Positions 1 through 7,575 of a DNA stretch of 64,000 bases are shown piece by piece. The stretch is from an uncultured Christensenella sp. (GTDB taxonomy: Bacteria > Bacillota > Clostridia > Christensenellales > Borkfalkiaceae). A program made the translations under genes and the position numbers. The first letter of the stretch is position 1, and each line of letters opens with the position of its first letter. The notes under the pieces were generated by a model. It had not been told where the DNA came from. It made no database searches and was given only the letters and a program-made list of their open reading frames with translations. The DNA is taken from assembly GCA_910585785.1 (NCBI GenBank), contig CAJUEV010000001.1:124001-188000 (forward strand), given 5' to 3'.

Positions 1-455
1 CTGCGCACTCTGTTTGAAGAAAATTTGAAAACTGTTGAAAACAGTATATACAGCCCCGCCAGAAGCACGATTGCCCAACAGGTTACGGGAATAAGCCCGA
101 ACGCCACTCCGAAAGAAACGGCTATGCACTTGCCGCCGCGAAAGTGGTTGAAAGCGCCGACGGCGTGCCCTAATACGGGCGCGGCTATTACCAACGAAAA
201 CCAGAAACTTTCCGTATTCATCAATAAACTTGCGCATAATACGGGGGCAAAGCCCTTTAAAACGTCCAAAAACAGGCACAGACAACCGACTTTTGCGCCG
301 CAAATTTTGAAGACGTTGAACGCGCCCGGATTTCCGTCGTCCGAAAGACGGCTTACGTCCTTACGCGTTATCGCTTTCGGCACAAAACTGCAAAACATCA
401 CGCTGCCCGCAAGAAATCCCGCCGCAATAAATATTATCCATAATAAAACGTTCAT
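1..455 (-). CDS. PlsY-like glycerol-3-phosphate acyltransferase, partial
   Basis: The frame runs from an ATG at 453-455 off the left edge of the window, so the C-terminus is missing (about 151 residues visible). The N-terminal segment is hydrophobic. It is followed by DDGNPGAFNVFK, LFLDVLKGFAP and GHAVGAFNHFRGGKCIAVSFG, which line up with the PlsY (DUF205) motifs GSGNPGATN, LDVLKG and GH..P.F..FKGGKG. PlsY transfers an acyl group from acyl-phosphate to glycerol-3-phosphate in the membrane, the first step of phospholipid synthesis. The Ser-Gly before NPGA and the second motif-3 glycine are changed, so this looks like a divergent paralogue. It overlaps the upstream glycosyltransferase by 95 nt out of frame, and the neighbour suggests a shared role in membrane lipid. 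Family assignment is fairly sure; activity is not. Confidence 0.72.
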   Translation of the reverse strand, partial: MNVLLWIIFIAAGFLAGSVMFCSFVPKAITRKDVSRLSDDGNPGAFNVFKICGAKVGCLCLFLDVLKGFAPVLCASLLMNTESFWFSLVIAAPVLGHAVGAFNHFRGGKCIAVSFGVAFGLIPVTCWAIVLLAGLYILFSTVFKFSSNRVR

Positions 456-1563
456 AAGCGTTACTCTCCGCAACAATATCAGCAACGGCGGAAGCCGCGT
501 TGGAATTGATTTTTATGCTTAACCGCGGCATATCCGTGGGTAAACCGCCGTAATAAACTACTTTTAAAGCGGCTTTTACCGCGCCGCCTACCGTAACCGT
601 TTTTACCGAAAGCCCGTTTTTTGCAAAAAACTTTGCGTTTGCCGTTTCGCAACCCGGGATAGGCTTCAAGTGAATAATAGGCGCGCCCGTCACCGCCGCC
701 TCCGTGGACGAAAGCCCGCCCGGCTTTGTCAAAACAACGTCCGACGCTTTAAAATGCAAATACATATCGGAAGTAAAGCCGTAAACGCGCACCCTGCCGC
801 AGTTTGAAAAAGTTTTTTCAAGACGGGTTTTCAACTTTTGGTTTTTGCCCGTGAAAACGTTTATCTGGCACCCTTCCTCCGTTTTTTTGTAAAGTTTTTT
901 GCAAAGTTTCAAAATTTTTCCGCATCCCGCGCCGCCGGACGTTACCGCGATAACTTTTTTATCAACGGGAATATTCAAAGCCGAACGCGCTTGCTCTTTC
1001 GTAATTTCAAGGCAGAAATTTTCGCCGACGGGTATACCCGAAACGTAAACCGTTTTTGGCGAAACGCCTTCTTTTATAAGTTTTTTTGCGGAAGCCGCGT
1101 TTGCGACAAACCAGCCGTCCAGACGGGCGTCCTTATAAAAGGGTATAGCCGTATAGTCGGTAAGCACGCCGTACGCCGCGAACGAGCAAGCGTATTTTTT
1201 GCGCACTGCGGTAACCGCCTCCATTGCGAAAAGGTGCGCGCATATCACGCAGTCAAAGCCGTTTTCGACAATGTATTTATACAGCGCTTCGGCATACGCG
1301 GCGTTGGCGCGGTATATGGGCGAAGGCAGACGACTTTTGTCGTAAAGCCTCCCAAGCAAGTACGCAAGCCCGAACAATGCGGGCGTTTTTTTAATTACCG
1401 TAGAATAAACTTTTGACGCGCGTAACGCCGCCTTATCGCTTTTAAAGGACAACGTATCGCGCACTTCGCAAGCGACCCCGCGCCTTAAAAACGTTTCCGC
1501 AAGCGCGCGGGCGGCGCTGTTGTGCCCCTCGCCCGTGCCGCAGCTTAAAATAAGCACTTTCAT
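361..1563 (-). CDS. MGDG/UgtP-type glycolipid glycosyltransferase (GT28-like)
   Basis: A 400-residue GT-B fold glycosyltransferase. The N-terminus (LILSCGTGEGHNSAARAL) is the signature of the MGDG synthase/UgtP N-terminal domain. The C-terminal half has the nucleotide-sugar motif region, seen as VTSGGAGCGKILK near residue 209 and LTKPGGLSSTEAAVTGAPII near 280. Such enzymes move glucose or galactose from UDP-sugar to diacylglycerol at the cytoplasmic face of the membrane, giving glycolipid and lipoteichoic acid anchors. MurG-like activity is less likely because the N-terminal signature is of MGDG type. The last ~30 residues overlap the PlsY-like gene out of frame. A direct-repeat box at 1654-1675, shared with the response-regulator promoter, suggests control by the adjacent two-component system. 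The donor and acceptor cannot be read from sequence. Confidence 0.85.
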   Translation of the reverse strand: MKVLILSCGTGEGHNSAARALAETFLRRGVACEVRDTLSFKSDKAALRASKVYSTVIKKTPALFGLAYLLGRLYDKSRLPSPIYRANAAYAEALYKYIVENGFDCVICAHLFAMEAVTAVRKKYACSFAAYGVLTDYTAIPFYKDARLDGWFVANAASAKKLIKEGVSPKTVYVSGIPVGENFCLEITKEQARSALNIPVDKKVIAVTSGGAGCGKILKLCKKLYKKTEEGCQINVFTGKNQKLKTRLEKTFSNCGRVRVYGFTSDMYLHFKASDVVLTKPGGLSSTEAAVTGAPIIHLKPIPGCETANAKFFAKNGLSVKTVTVGGAVKAALKVVYYGGLPTDMPRLSIKINSNAASAVADIVAESNAYERFIMDNIYCGGISCGQRDVLQFCAESDNA

Positions 1564-1653
1564 ATTTAAAATCCGCCTTAAACAGGCAAACTCCGTTTTA
1601 AATTTTTTGGTTACGTACGGATTTTACCAAAATTATGTAACCGTAAAGTATAT

Positions 1654-1675
1654 ATTTTGTTAAAGTTTTGTTAAA
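1654..1675 (-). promoter_or_regulatory. Candidate response-regulator box upstream of the glycosyltransferase
   Basis: On the gene strand this is two adjacent 11-bp units, TTTAACAAAAC and TTTAACAAAAT (10 of 11 identical). Tandem 11-bp repeats with a TTAACA core are the form of site bound by PhoP/OmpR-family dimers. The central 17 bp (1657-1673) are identical to 3895-3911 upstream of the response-regulator gene. It lies about 90 nt before the glycosyltransferase ATG, upstream of a weak CTTTAC / TAAAAT promoter-like pair. Which regulator binds is inference. Confidence 0.55.
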
Positions 1676-1714
1676 CGTAAAAAGGACGCTTTCTCGCGCC
1701 CCTTCTTATGATTA

Positions 1715-2122
1715 TTATTTATGATTGTTGCTGCTTTTTTCTCCGCAGATTTTAAGCAGTTCGTCGCTGAGTTTAATAATTTCGGCGCCGAACTTGCGCT
1801 TGTTACGCCTTAAAATCCATTTGTACAACGGGTACGCCGCCGCGGCAACCAATGCGCCGACAGCGCCCAACGAAGCGCCCCAGACGTACTCGTACCATTT
1901 AAGGCAAAGCGAAGCGCCCAGCCCGAACGTCAAAACGCCCGCCACCGCAAATATTGCCGCAACCGCCTTAGCGGGGAAATTGACAAGCCTGTCAAGCCTG
2001 CGCAAACGATTTAGTTTATCGTCCTTTTCTCCCGCGGTAGTATACTGACTTCGTATTTTTTCTATTTCGCGCCGCTCGCTTTCGGTGGGCGCGGTGTAAA
2101 TATAGTTGAACTTATCGCCCAT
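1715..2122 (-). CDS. Small two-helix membrane protein linked to the two-component system
   Basis: A 135-residue protein starting at MGDKFNYIY. An in-frame upstream start at 2140 is possible, but the ATG at 2122 overlaps the histidine-kinase stop by 11 nt, typical of coupled translation. Residues 1-50 are charged and probably helical (ERREIEKIRSQY, DDKLNRLRRLD). Two membrane segments follow (AVAAIFAVAGVLTFGLGASL and a second after a short loop), then a Lys/Arg-rich cytoplasmic tail. Similar short proteins sit beside sensor-kinase genes in Clostridia, but I know no function. Being last in the response regulator-kinase operon suggests an accessory membrane role, which is inference. Confidence 0.75.
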   Translation of the reverse strand: MGDKFNYIYTAPTESERREIEKIRSQYTTAGEKDDKLNRLRRLDRLVNFPAKAVAAIFAVAGVLTFGLGASLCLKWYEYVWGASLGAVGALVAAAAYPLYKWILRRNKRKFGAEIIKLSDELLKICGEKSSNNHK

Positions 2123-3173
2123 TTTCGCACCCCGCGCCAAGCGTTATGCAAAGGGTTGTGCCCCGCCCTTCCTCGCTGTCCACCGAAATTTCGCCGCCGA
2201 TTACGTCAATCACCTTTTTGACAAGCGCAAGTCCCAACCCGTTGCCCTCCTGCGAGTGCGAGGCGTCGCCCTGATAAAATTTATCGAAAATCCTTTCGCC
2301 CTTTTCCGCGGAAATTCCGCAACCCGTGTCCGAAACGGTTACTTTGGCTTTGCCTTCCGCGCGCTTTACCGCAACGGTTATTTTACCGCCCGACGGCGTG
2401 AATTTTACCGCGTTGGAAAGCAGGTTGTTCCAAACCGTTTCAAGATAGGACGGCAACGAAACAATTTTTACGTTTTCTTCCAAATCGCATTCCAGCGATA
2501 TGCCTTTTTCCTCTATAATGTCCTCGAAACCTATGACGGCTTGCGCAACCGCTTCCGTCAGGTCAAATTCTTCATACTCAGGTTTCAATTCGTTATTTTC
2601 AAGTTTATTCAGTTTTAAAACGTTGTTTATAAGCGCGGTAAGCCGTTTTGCAGCAGCGGAAAGCGTTTGCGCGTATTTTTCCTTTGAAGCGCTGTCCGCA
2701 GACGGCTTTTGCAAATAGTCCGCGCAGTTTTGTATGACCGCGAGCGGCGTTTTTATTTCGTGCGAAACGTTTGAAATAAAATCGGTATGCAACACTTCCG
2801 TTTTTGCAAGTTGCGCCGTCATCTTATTTAGATTTTCCATTATATAATCGTACTCGTTATAACTTTTGAAAGAGTGCGCAATATCCAGCCGAACGGTGAA
2901 ATCGCCTTTCGCTATTTTGTCGGTGGCGTCGAGAATGCGCAAAACGGGACGTTCAACCATAAATTTGCGGTGCACCCAATTTGCGACGGTGGTTATTACC
3001 GAAAGAAGGCAAATCACGCCCAGCATAGCCCAAAAAACCGCCTCGCTGTTTTCGCCGTAGCCCAGTGCAACAGCGTTGTAAATCATAATTCCCGCGGCGA
3101 CCGCAACGGCGTTTATAACAAAAAACAAAATTATGTTGAGTATTGAGTTTTTATAAAGTTTTTTCTTTTTCAT
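2112..3173 (-). CDS. Sensor histidine kinase
   Basis: A 353-residue membrane kinase. Two transmembrane helices (about 12-33 and 46-66) flank a very short extracytoplasmic loop of about 12 residues, so it is an intramembrane-sensing type rather than one with a large ligand domain. A HAMP region (about 70-123) leads to the HisKA H-box SHEIKTP, with phospho-acceptor His138. The ATPase domain shows the N-box NNLLSNAVKFT, G1 DTGCGIS, F-box FDKFYQG and G2 GNGLGLAL. The gene overlaps the response-regulator stop by 4 nt and is translationally coupled. The short loop suits sensing of membrane or envelope state (inference). Confidence 0.95.
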   Translation of the reverse strand: MKKKKLYKNSILNIILFFVINAVAVAAGIMIYNAVALGYGENSEAVFWAMLGVICLLSVITTVANWVHRKFMVERPVLRILDATDKIAKGDFTVRLDIAHSFKSYNEYDYIMENLNKMTAQLAKTEVLHTDFISNVSHEIKTPLAVIQNCADYLQKPSADSASKEKYAQTLSAAAKRLTALINNVLKLNKLENNELKPEYEEFDLTEAVAQAVIGFEDIIEEKGISLECDLEENVKIVSLPSYLETVWNNLLSNAVKFTPSGGKITVAVKRAEGKAKVTVSDTGCGISAEKGERIFDKFYQGDASHSQEGNGLGLALVKKVIDVIGGEISVDSEEGRGTTLCITLGAGCENGR

Positions 3174-3841
3174 TTAAGAACCGCCTTATACCCCAGCCCG
3201 TGCACGGTTACAATTTCAAAACCGTCGCAACACGACGTCTTTTCGCGGAGTTTTACCATATAAACGTCCACTGTGCGCGAGGTTGCCGAACTGTCGAAAT
3301 CCCAAAACTCGTCCATAAGTTGCGAGCGGGTGAACGTACGCTTGGGAAAGGACAAAAGTTTGAAAAGAAGGTCGAATTCGCGCACGGTAAGCGGAAGTTC
3401 TTCTCCGTTGCAAACGGCGTTGTGTTCGTCCTTGTTCATTTTAAGATTGCCAGCCACAAGTTCGCGGCTGCGCTCTATGTTGGCGCGGCGCAAAAGCGCG
3501 GCTACCCGCAAAACAAGCAAGTCGCAATCGAAAGGTTTTACCACGTAATCGTCTATTCCCAACTTATAACCGAGTTGTTTAGAGGGTTTGTCGTCCAGCG
3601 CCGTCATAAACAGAATTGGTATTTTTCCGTCGCTCTCCCTGACCGTTTTTGCAAAATCAAAGCCGTTGAGTTCGGGCATCATAACGTCCGTTATAATCAT
3701 ATCGAAAGTTTTTTCTTCCATAATTTCAAGCGCTTCTTTGCCGTTGAAGCACCCGTACGGCTCGTACCCGCCGCCGAGCAACGCCGAGCAAACTATTGCG
3801 TTTATATTTTTATCGTCGTCCACCACGAGAATTTTAACCAA
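3170..3841 (-). CDS. OmpR/PhoP-family response regulator
   Basis: A 223-residue regulator. The receiver domain has the acidic pocket DDD (residues 8-10), phospho-acceptor Asp52 in ITDVMMPELNG, a Thr switch in LFMTALDD and Lys102 in VVKPFD. The C-terminal winged-helix domain (about 130-223) has the typical LTVREFDLLFKLLS and TVDVYMVKLREK. It is first in an operon with the kinase and the small membrane protein. The 11-bp repeat at 3892-3913, about 50 nt upstream of its ATG, suggests autoregulation. The same box upstream of the glycosyltransferase suggests a role in envelope lipid control. Confidence 0.95.
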   Translation of the reverse strand: MVKILVVDDDKNINAIVCSALLGGGYEPYGCFNGKEALEIMEEKTFDMIITDVMMPELNGFDFAKTVRESDGKIPILFMTALDDKPSKQLGYKLGIDDYVVKPFDCDLLVLRVAALLRRANIERSRELVAGNLKMNKDEHNAVCNGEELPLTVREFDLLFKLLSFPKRTFTRSQLMDEFWDFDSSATSRTVDVYMVKLREKTSCCDGFEIVTVHGLGYKAVLK

Positions 3842-3891
3842 AATAACATCTCCTTTAACGCGGGTATGGCTTTATTGTATCTTTTATCATA

Positions 3892-3913
3892 TTATTGTTA
3901 AAGTTTTGTTACG
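3892..3913 (-). promoter_or_regulatory. Candidate autoregulatory response-regulator box
   Basis: The gene strand reads CGTAACAAAAC followed directly by TTTAACAATAA, an imperfect 11-bp tandem repeat. Its 17-bp core (3895-3911) matches 1657-1673 at every base. It lies about 50 nt before the response-regulator ATG. I see no clear consensus -35, as expected for a promoter needing an activator. It shares a 392-nt divergent intergenic region with the NfeD-flotillin promoter. Confidence 0.55.
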
Positions 3914-4011
3914 GAATGCAAAATTTTAAACAAAAACATTTTTACTTAAAACGGCGCTTATTAAAACTATACGCGGCAACATAAAAACGCCGCGATATAT
4001 GGTTGTAAAAT

Positions 4012-4061
4012 TTACAAGTCGGTAACAAAAATTACAAGTTTTGGATAAAAAATTACAGTTT
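4012..4061 (+). promoter_or_regulatory. Three TTACA repeats spaced 20-21 bp, upstream of the NfeD promoter
   Basis: Units TTACAAGTC (4012), TTACAAGTT (4032) and TTACAGTTT (4053) are each preceded by an A-run. The 20-21 bp spacing is two helical turns, so all lie on one face of the DNA. The last ends about 28 nt before the -35 at 4089. This is the layout of an activator site. The binding protein is unknown, and the core differs from the TTAACA boxes at 1654 and 3892. Confidence 0.45.
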
Positions 4062-4088
4062 TTCGGTAAAAAATATCATATTTAACCT

Positions 4089-4117
4089 TTGACGAAACGC
4101 CGGTTATGTTTTATAAT
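4089..4117 (+). promoter_or_regulatory. Sigma-A promoter of the NfeD-flotillin operon
   Basis: TTGACG at 4089-4094, a 17-bp spacer, and a perfect TATAAT at 4112-4117. The predicted leader is about 110 nt, ending with a weak GGGGA ribosome-binding site before the ATG at 4234. Confidence 0.8.
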
Positions 4118-4233
4118 AGTAAACGTAATAAAGTTCATACGAATTTTATTTCCGCGGACGGGCGCTTGCGGTATTTTTAGGCGAGCGCGTATATATTAAT
4201 GTATAAAGAAATTTTTTTATCGGGGATTATATA

Positions 4234-4836
4234 ATGAAAGATTGGTTTTTAAATTTACAGTGGTACGAGCACGTTTACCTTTGGTTGGGCGTGGCTTCCA
4301 CGTTGTTTTTGATTATCCAAATAATTATGATGTGCTTTTCCTCCTTCGGAGGGGACGCGGATTTGGACGGCGACGGCGAAATAGACGTTGACGTGGATTC
4401 GGGCGTTTCTATATTCACCACCAAAAGCATAACGGCGTTTTTTGCCGTAGGCAGCTGGGCGGGACTTTTGACTTGCTCGCTTTCTTCCGAAAAATTGCAA
4501 TGGCTTTCGGTGCTTATTGCTCTGATTGCAGGATTTGCAGCCGCAACCGCGGTGGTTTTGCTTATGCGCGCTATGATGAAGTTGCAGTCGAACGGAATTT
4601 TGCAGACGGAAAATCTTATAGGTAAGCGCGCCACGGTGTATGTTTCTATACCCGCGGCAAGAAGCGGCAGGGGAAAAATAACTTTGGACGCTCAGGGCAA
4701 ATTTATGGAACTTGACGCAATTACCGAAGACGGCGAAAAACTTTTATGCGACGAAGCCGTGGAAATTGTAGCCACCGAAGGCGAATGCACCGTAGTAAAA
4801 AGAATTGCCAAAACAGAAAACGCCGTTGCGGAGTAA
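4234..4836 (+). CDS. NfeD-like membrane protein with C-terminal OB-fold domain
   Basis: A 200-residue protein. The first hydrophobic segment (about 14-36) is followed by an Asp-rich loop (DADLDGDGEIDVDVD), which resembles an EF-hand-type calcium loop (D-x-D-x-D-G). Two further membrane helices follow (about 67-85 and 88-112), then a soluble C-terminal beta domain (about 125-185) of the NfeD OB-fold type, recognisable from LIGKRATVYVSIPAARSGRGKITLDAQG. NfeD proteins pair with SPFH proteins. Here a flotillin gene starts 47 nt downstream, as in the B. subtilis yuaF-floT pair. Likely role: partner of flotillin in ordered membrane domains. Calcium binding by the loop is only a possibility. Confidence 0.85.
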   Translation: MKDWFLNLQWYEHVYLWLGVASTLFLIIQIIMMCFSSFGGDADLDGDGEIDVDVDSGVSIFTTKSITAFFAVGSWAGLLTCSLSSEKLQWLSVLIALIAGFAAATAVVLLMRAMMKLQSNGILQTENLIGKRATVYVSIPAARSGRGKITLDAQGKFMELDAITEDGEKLLCDEAVEIVATEGECTVVKRIAKTENAVAE

Positions 4837-4883
4837 TCCGCGGCGTAATTAAACAAAAAATAATTTAATTAAGGAGTAAAAAG

Positions 4884-6356
4884 ATGTTAAACTTGCTTGC
4901 ATTGGACGGCGCCGCGCTGACTATTACCGTTATTGTAATAGTAGTTATCGCGCTGGTTGCCATTTCATTGCTGTTGATGGTCCTGACAAGGTACAAAAAG
5001 TGCCCTTCGGACAAGGTTATGGTTATTTACGGTAAAATTTCACGCAATAAGGACGGTACAGCCCGCAGCGCGAAATGTATACACGGCGGCGCGGCGTTTA
5101 TTGTGCCGCTTGTGCAATCGTACACCTTCCTTGACCTTACCCCCCTCTCCATTTCGGTGGATTTGAAGAACGCGCTTTCCAAACAGAATATACGTATAGA
5201 CGTTCCCTCGGTGTTTACGGTTGGTATTTCCACCGACCCCGCCATTATGCAGAACGCTGCGGAAAGACTTTTGGGATTGCAGTTAAAACAAATTTCCGAA
5301 CTTGCGAAGGACGTAATTTTCGGACAGTTGCGTCTTGTTATCGCAACTATGGAAATTGAAGAAATTAACACCGACAGGGATAAATTTCTTGAAGCGATTT
5401 CCCGCAACGTGGAAGGCGAACTTAAAAAACTTGGACTTAAACTTATCAACGTTAATATGACCGATATTTCGGACGAAAGCGGTTATATTGTGGCGCTTGG
5501 TAAAGAAGCGGCTGCAAAAGCCATAAACGACGCAAAAATTTCGGTTGCGGAAGAAAACCGCAAAGGCGCGATAGGTGAAGCGAACGCGCAGATGCAACAG
5601 CGTATAAACGTTGCCGAGGCGGAAAGCCGCGCCATAGAAGGCGAAAACAAGGCGCGCGCCGACATTGCGGCGTCAAAGGCGTTCCTCCGCCAGAAAGAAG
5701 CCGAATCAATGAAACTTGCGGTAACCGCGGAAAACGTTCAGGCGGCTATGGCAAAGGAAGAAAGCTATGCGGCAGAACAACAGGCGGAAATTGCGCGTGC
5801 TTCGAGAGAGCGCGCAACTCAGGAAGCCGACGTCATCGTAGCCAGCGAAATTGAAAAGAGAAAGATTGAAATAGAAGCCGACGCGGAAGCGGAAAGAATT
5901 CGCCGCCACGCAAAAGGTGAAGCGGACGCTATTTTCGCAAGACGCGAAGCGGAAGCGCGCGGCGTTTACGAAACCCTTTCCAAACAGGCGGAAGGTATGA
6001 AGATGCTTGTAGCCGCGGCGGGCGGCTCGGACGAGGCTGTAAGACTGCTTATAGCAGACAAACTTGAACAGCTTGTCGCAACTCAGGTTGAAGCGATTAA
6101 AAACCTTAAAATCGACAAAATCACCGTTTGGGACGGCGGTGCTTCGGCGGGCGCCGACGGCAAGTCGTCCACGGCAAACTTCCTTTCGGGTATGCTTAAA
6201 TCGCTTCCCCCGCTTGACGACTTGTACTCTATGGCGGGCTTGAAGCTGCCCAAATTGGTTGCCCCTCAGGAACTGACGGAAGGCGACGCGAAAGCGGAAA
6301 AAAAGACCGCGACCGCAACCGAAGCGCCTAAGACGGAAACCAAAAAGAAGAAATAA
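4884..6356 (+). CDS. floT: Flotillin-like SPFH protein
   Basis: A 490-residue protein preceded by a clear AAGGAG. An N-terminal hairpin membrane segment (about 10-35) is followed by the SPFH/band-7 domain (about 40-220, with KCPSDKVMVIYG, IRIDVPSVFTVGIS and LGLQLKQISELAKDVIFGQLR). A long Ala/Glu-rich coiled coil follows (about 220-370, with repeated EAEA, EAERIRR and KGEADA). Flotillins form oligomeric scaffolds on the inner face of the membrane and organise signalling and envelope enzymes. The tail is Lys-rich (KTETKKKK). It is co-transcribed with the NfeD-like gene and followed by a strong hairpin. The assignment is sure; clients are unknown. Confidence 0.93.
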   Translation: MLNLLALDGAALTITVIVIVVIALVAISLLLMVLTRYKKCPSDKVMVIYGKISRNKDGTARSAKCIHGGAAFIVPLVQSYTFLDLTPLSISVDLKNALSKQNIRIDVPSVFTVGISTDPAIMQNAAERLLGLQLKQISELAKDVIFGQLRLVIATMEIEEINTDRDKFLEAISRNVEGELKKLGLKLINVNMTDISDESGYIVALGKEAAAKAINDAKISVAEENRKGAIGEANAQMQQRINVAEAESRAIEGENKARADIAASKAFLRQKEAESMKLAVTAENVQAAMAKEESYAAEQQAEIARASRERATQEADVIVASEIEKRKIEIEADAEAERIRRHAKGEADAIFARREAEARGVYETLSKQAEGMKMLVAAAGGSDEAVRLLIADKLEQLVATQVEAIKNLKIDKITVWDGGASAGADGKSSTANFLSGMLKSLPPLDDLYSMAGLKLPKLVAPQELTEGDAKAEKKTATATEAPKTETKKKK

Positions 6357-6371
6357 GTCAATAAAAAGACG

Positions 6372-6397
6372 CGCCGCCCGCATAACTGCGGGCGGCG
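6372..6397 (+). terminator. Terminator after flotillin
   Basis: An 11-bp perfect GC stem (6372-6382 with 6387-6397) around the loop TAAC, followed by TTATTTAT. It starts 15 nt after the flotillin stop. Confidence 0.85.
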
Positions 6398-6410
6398 TTA
6401 TTTATGCAAT

Positions 6411-6435
6411 CCCCCCGAAGCATCGCTTCGGGGGG
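6411..6435 (-). terminator. Terminator of the acidic membrane protein gene
   Basis: A 10-bp perfect stem (6411-6420 with 6426-6435) around a 5-nt loop, lying 8 nt beyond the minus-strand stop at 6443. Together with the previous hairpin it separates two convergent units. Confidence 0.7.
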
Positions 6436-6442
6436 TTAAAAA

Positions 6443-7456
6443 TCAGTTTTTAGCGGTTACTACTTTTACAAGACCGCTTTCGTAAAGTTGTTCGGTAGTT
6501 TGTAAAGCGTATTCTTTTCTGTCCGTTTTGTACGGCTTGCCGCTTTCAAGCTGCAACTTTTCCGCCGCGATGGTTATAAGTTCAAGCGCCTGTTTTGCGT
6601 TGACGTCGTTTTTTATGCGGAACAGCGCGGGAGTCGCCGCGTGCACCGTCTTGTCGGAAACGTCCTCAACTTCTATATTGACGATTTCGTTTACCTGAAC
6701 GGGCAGATATATGCACAGCGTTTTGCCGCGGAGCACCGTCTTCAACAACGGCGTTTTACCTTTATAAATTTTTTCCTGCCGCCAGGAAAGCGAACTTCTC
6801 GTACCTTTGTATGTAAGCGCCGCGTCCTTTAATGAAGCGTACCAGTCTTTTACCGTATCGCTTGACTGAATAAGCCTTGCCTTAAAACTTCTGTTATAGC
6901 GCTGGTTGTCTTCGAGAATGTGCGCCGAGCCGATTGCGGCAAGTCTTTCTTCGCGCGCTTCGTCCGTTTCGTTGTCCTCAACGTCGTCTTCCGCTTCGTC
7001 ATCGTCGTCCTCAATGGCAACGCACACGGCGGCGGCTTCCGTTTTTACCGTTTCGGCGGGTTTGACTTCCTCGGTGGCGGAAGGCTCCGCCGCCTTTTCT
7101 TCCGTCTGCCCGCATATTTCCGCTTCCGCTATTTCCTCGGACGGCTCTGCTTCGTCAACGGTTTGGGTTGCGCGCTCCGGCTCGGTTTTGTCTTCGGGCG
7201 CGCTTTCGGAAGAACAGTTGATTTCACCCTGTTCGGCTTCCGAATTACTTTCCGTCGCCTCGGCAGAAACGGTATTTTCAACTTCCGCTTTTTCCGCAAC
7301 GACTTCCGTTTGTTTTTTTGCCGCCTTTTTCCTTCTTACCGCGGGCAATATACAGCAAGCGAAGACTATTGCGAATATTACGCACAAAACCAAACCGCCG
7401 ATTGCGGCGCCAAGCGCGATTATCTGCGTGTTGCTCAGGGCTAGTAACACATTCAT
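6443..7456 (-). CDS. Membrane-anchored protein with acidic linker and conserved-looking C-terminal domain
   Basis: A 337-residue protein I do not recognise. One membrane helix at the N-terminus (about 9-35) is followed by a Lys/Arg stop-transfer stretch (RRKKAAKKQ). A Glu/Thr/Ala-rich low-complexity linker spans about 45-170 and peaks in DDDDEAEDDVEDNETDEAREE. A compact C-terminal domain (about 185-337) contains FKARLIQSSDTVKDWYASLKD and YALQTTEQLYESGLVKVV. The layout suggests a cytoplasmic domain tethered by a long acidic spacer. It has its own sigma-A promoter at 7510-7537 and a good ribosome-binding site (CGGAGG). It is monocistronic. No function is inferred. Confidence 0.8.
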   Translation of the reverse strand: MNVLLALSNTQIIALGAAIGGLVLCVIFAIVFACCILPAVRRKKAAKKQTEVVAEKAEVENTVSAEATESNSEAEQGEINCSSESAPEDKTEPERATQTVDEAEPSEEIAEAEICGQTEEKAAEPSATEEVKPAETVKTEAAAVCVAIEDDDDEAEDDVEDNETDEAREERLAAIGSAHILEDNQRYNRSFKARLIQSSDTVKDWYASLKDAALTYKGTRSSLSWRQEKIYKGKTPLLKTVLRGKTLCIYLPVQVNEIVNIEVEDVSDKTVHAATPALFRIKNDVNAKQALELITIAAEKLQLESGKPYKTDRKEYALQTTEQLYESGLVKVVTAKN

Positions 7457-7509
7457 ATTTTCCTCCGAAATCCGTCTTTACGGATTGCCTGTCAAAAATT
7501 TATAAAATA

Positions 7510-7537
7510 ATTATAACATAAACCTTTTAAAAGTCAA
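7510..7537 (-). promoter_or_regulatory. Sigma-A promoter of the acidic membrane protein gene
   Basis: TTGACT, a 16-bp spacer and TATAAT on the minus strand. The -35 sits just beyond an imperfect AT-rich hairpin (about 7539-7560) after the topoisomerase A stop, so terminator and promoter abut. Confidence 0.7.
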
Positions 7538-7575
7538 CGGCAAAATAAAATTTTGTCGCCTGGCGGAACGCAACG

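Noticed and set aside
25..522. Plus-strand open frame of 165 codons at the left edge
   Set aside because: It lies antisense to the PlsY-like and glycosyltransferase genes, whose minus-strand frames show family motifs. It has no recognisable domain.
5706..6383. Minus-strand 225-codon frame opposite flotillin
   Set aside because: Phe/Arg-rich composition typical of antisense to an Ala/Glu-rich coiled coil; it also runs through the terminator hairpin.
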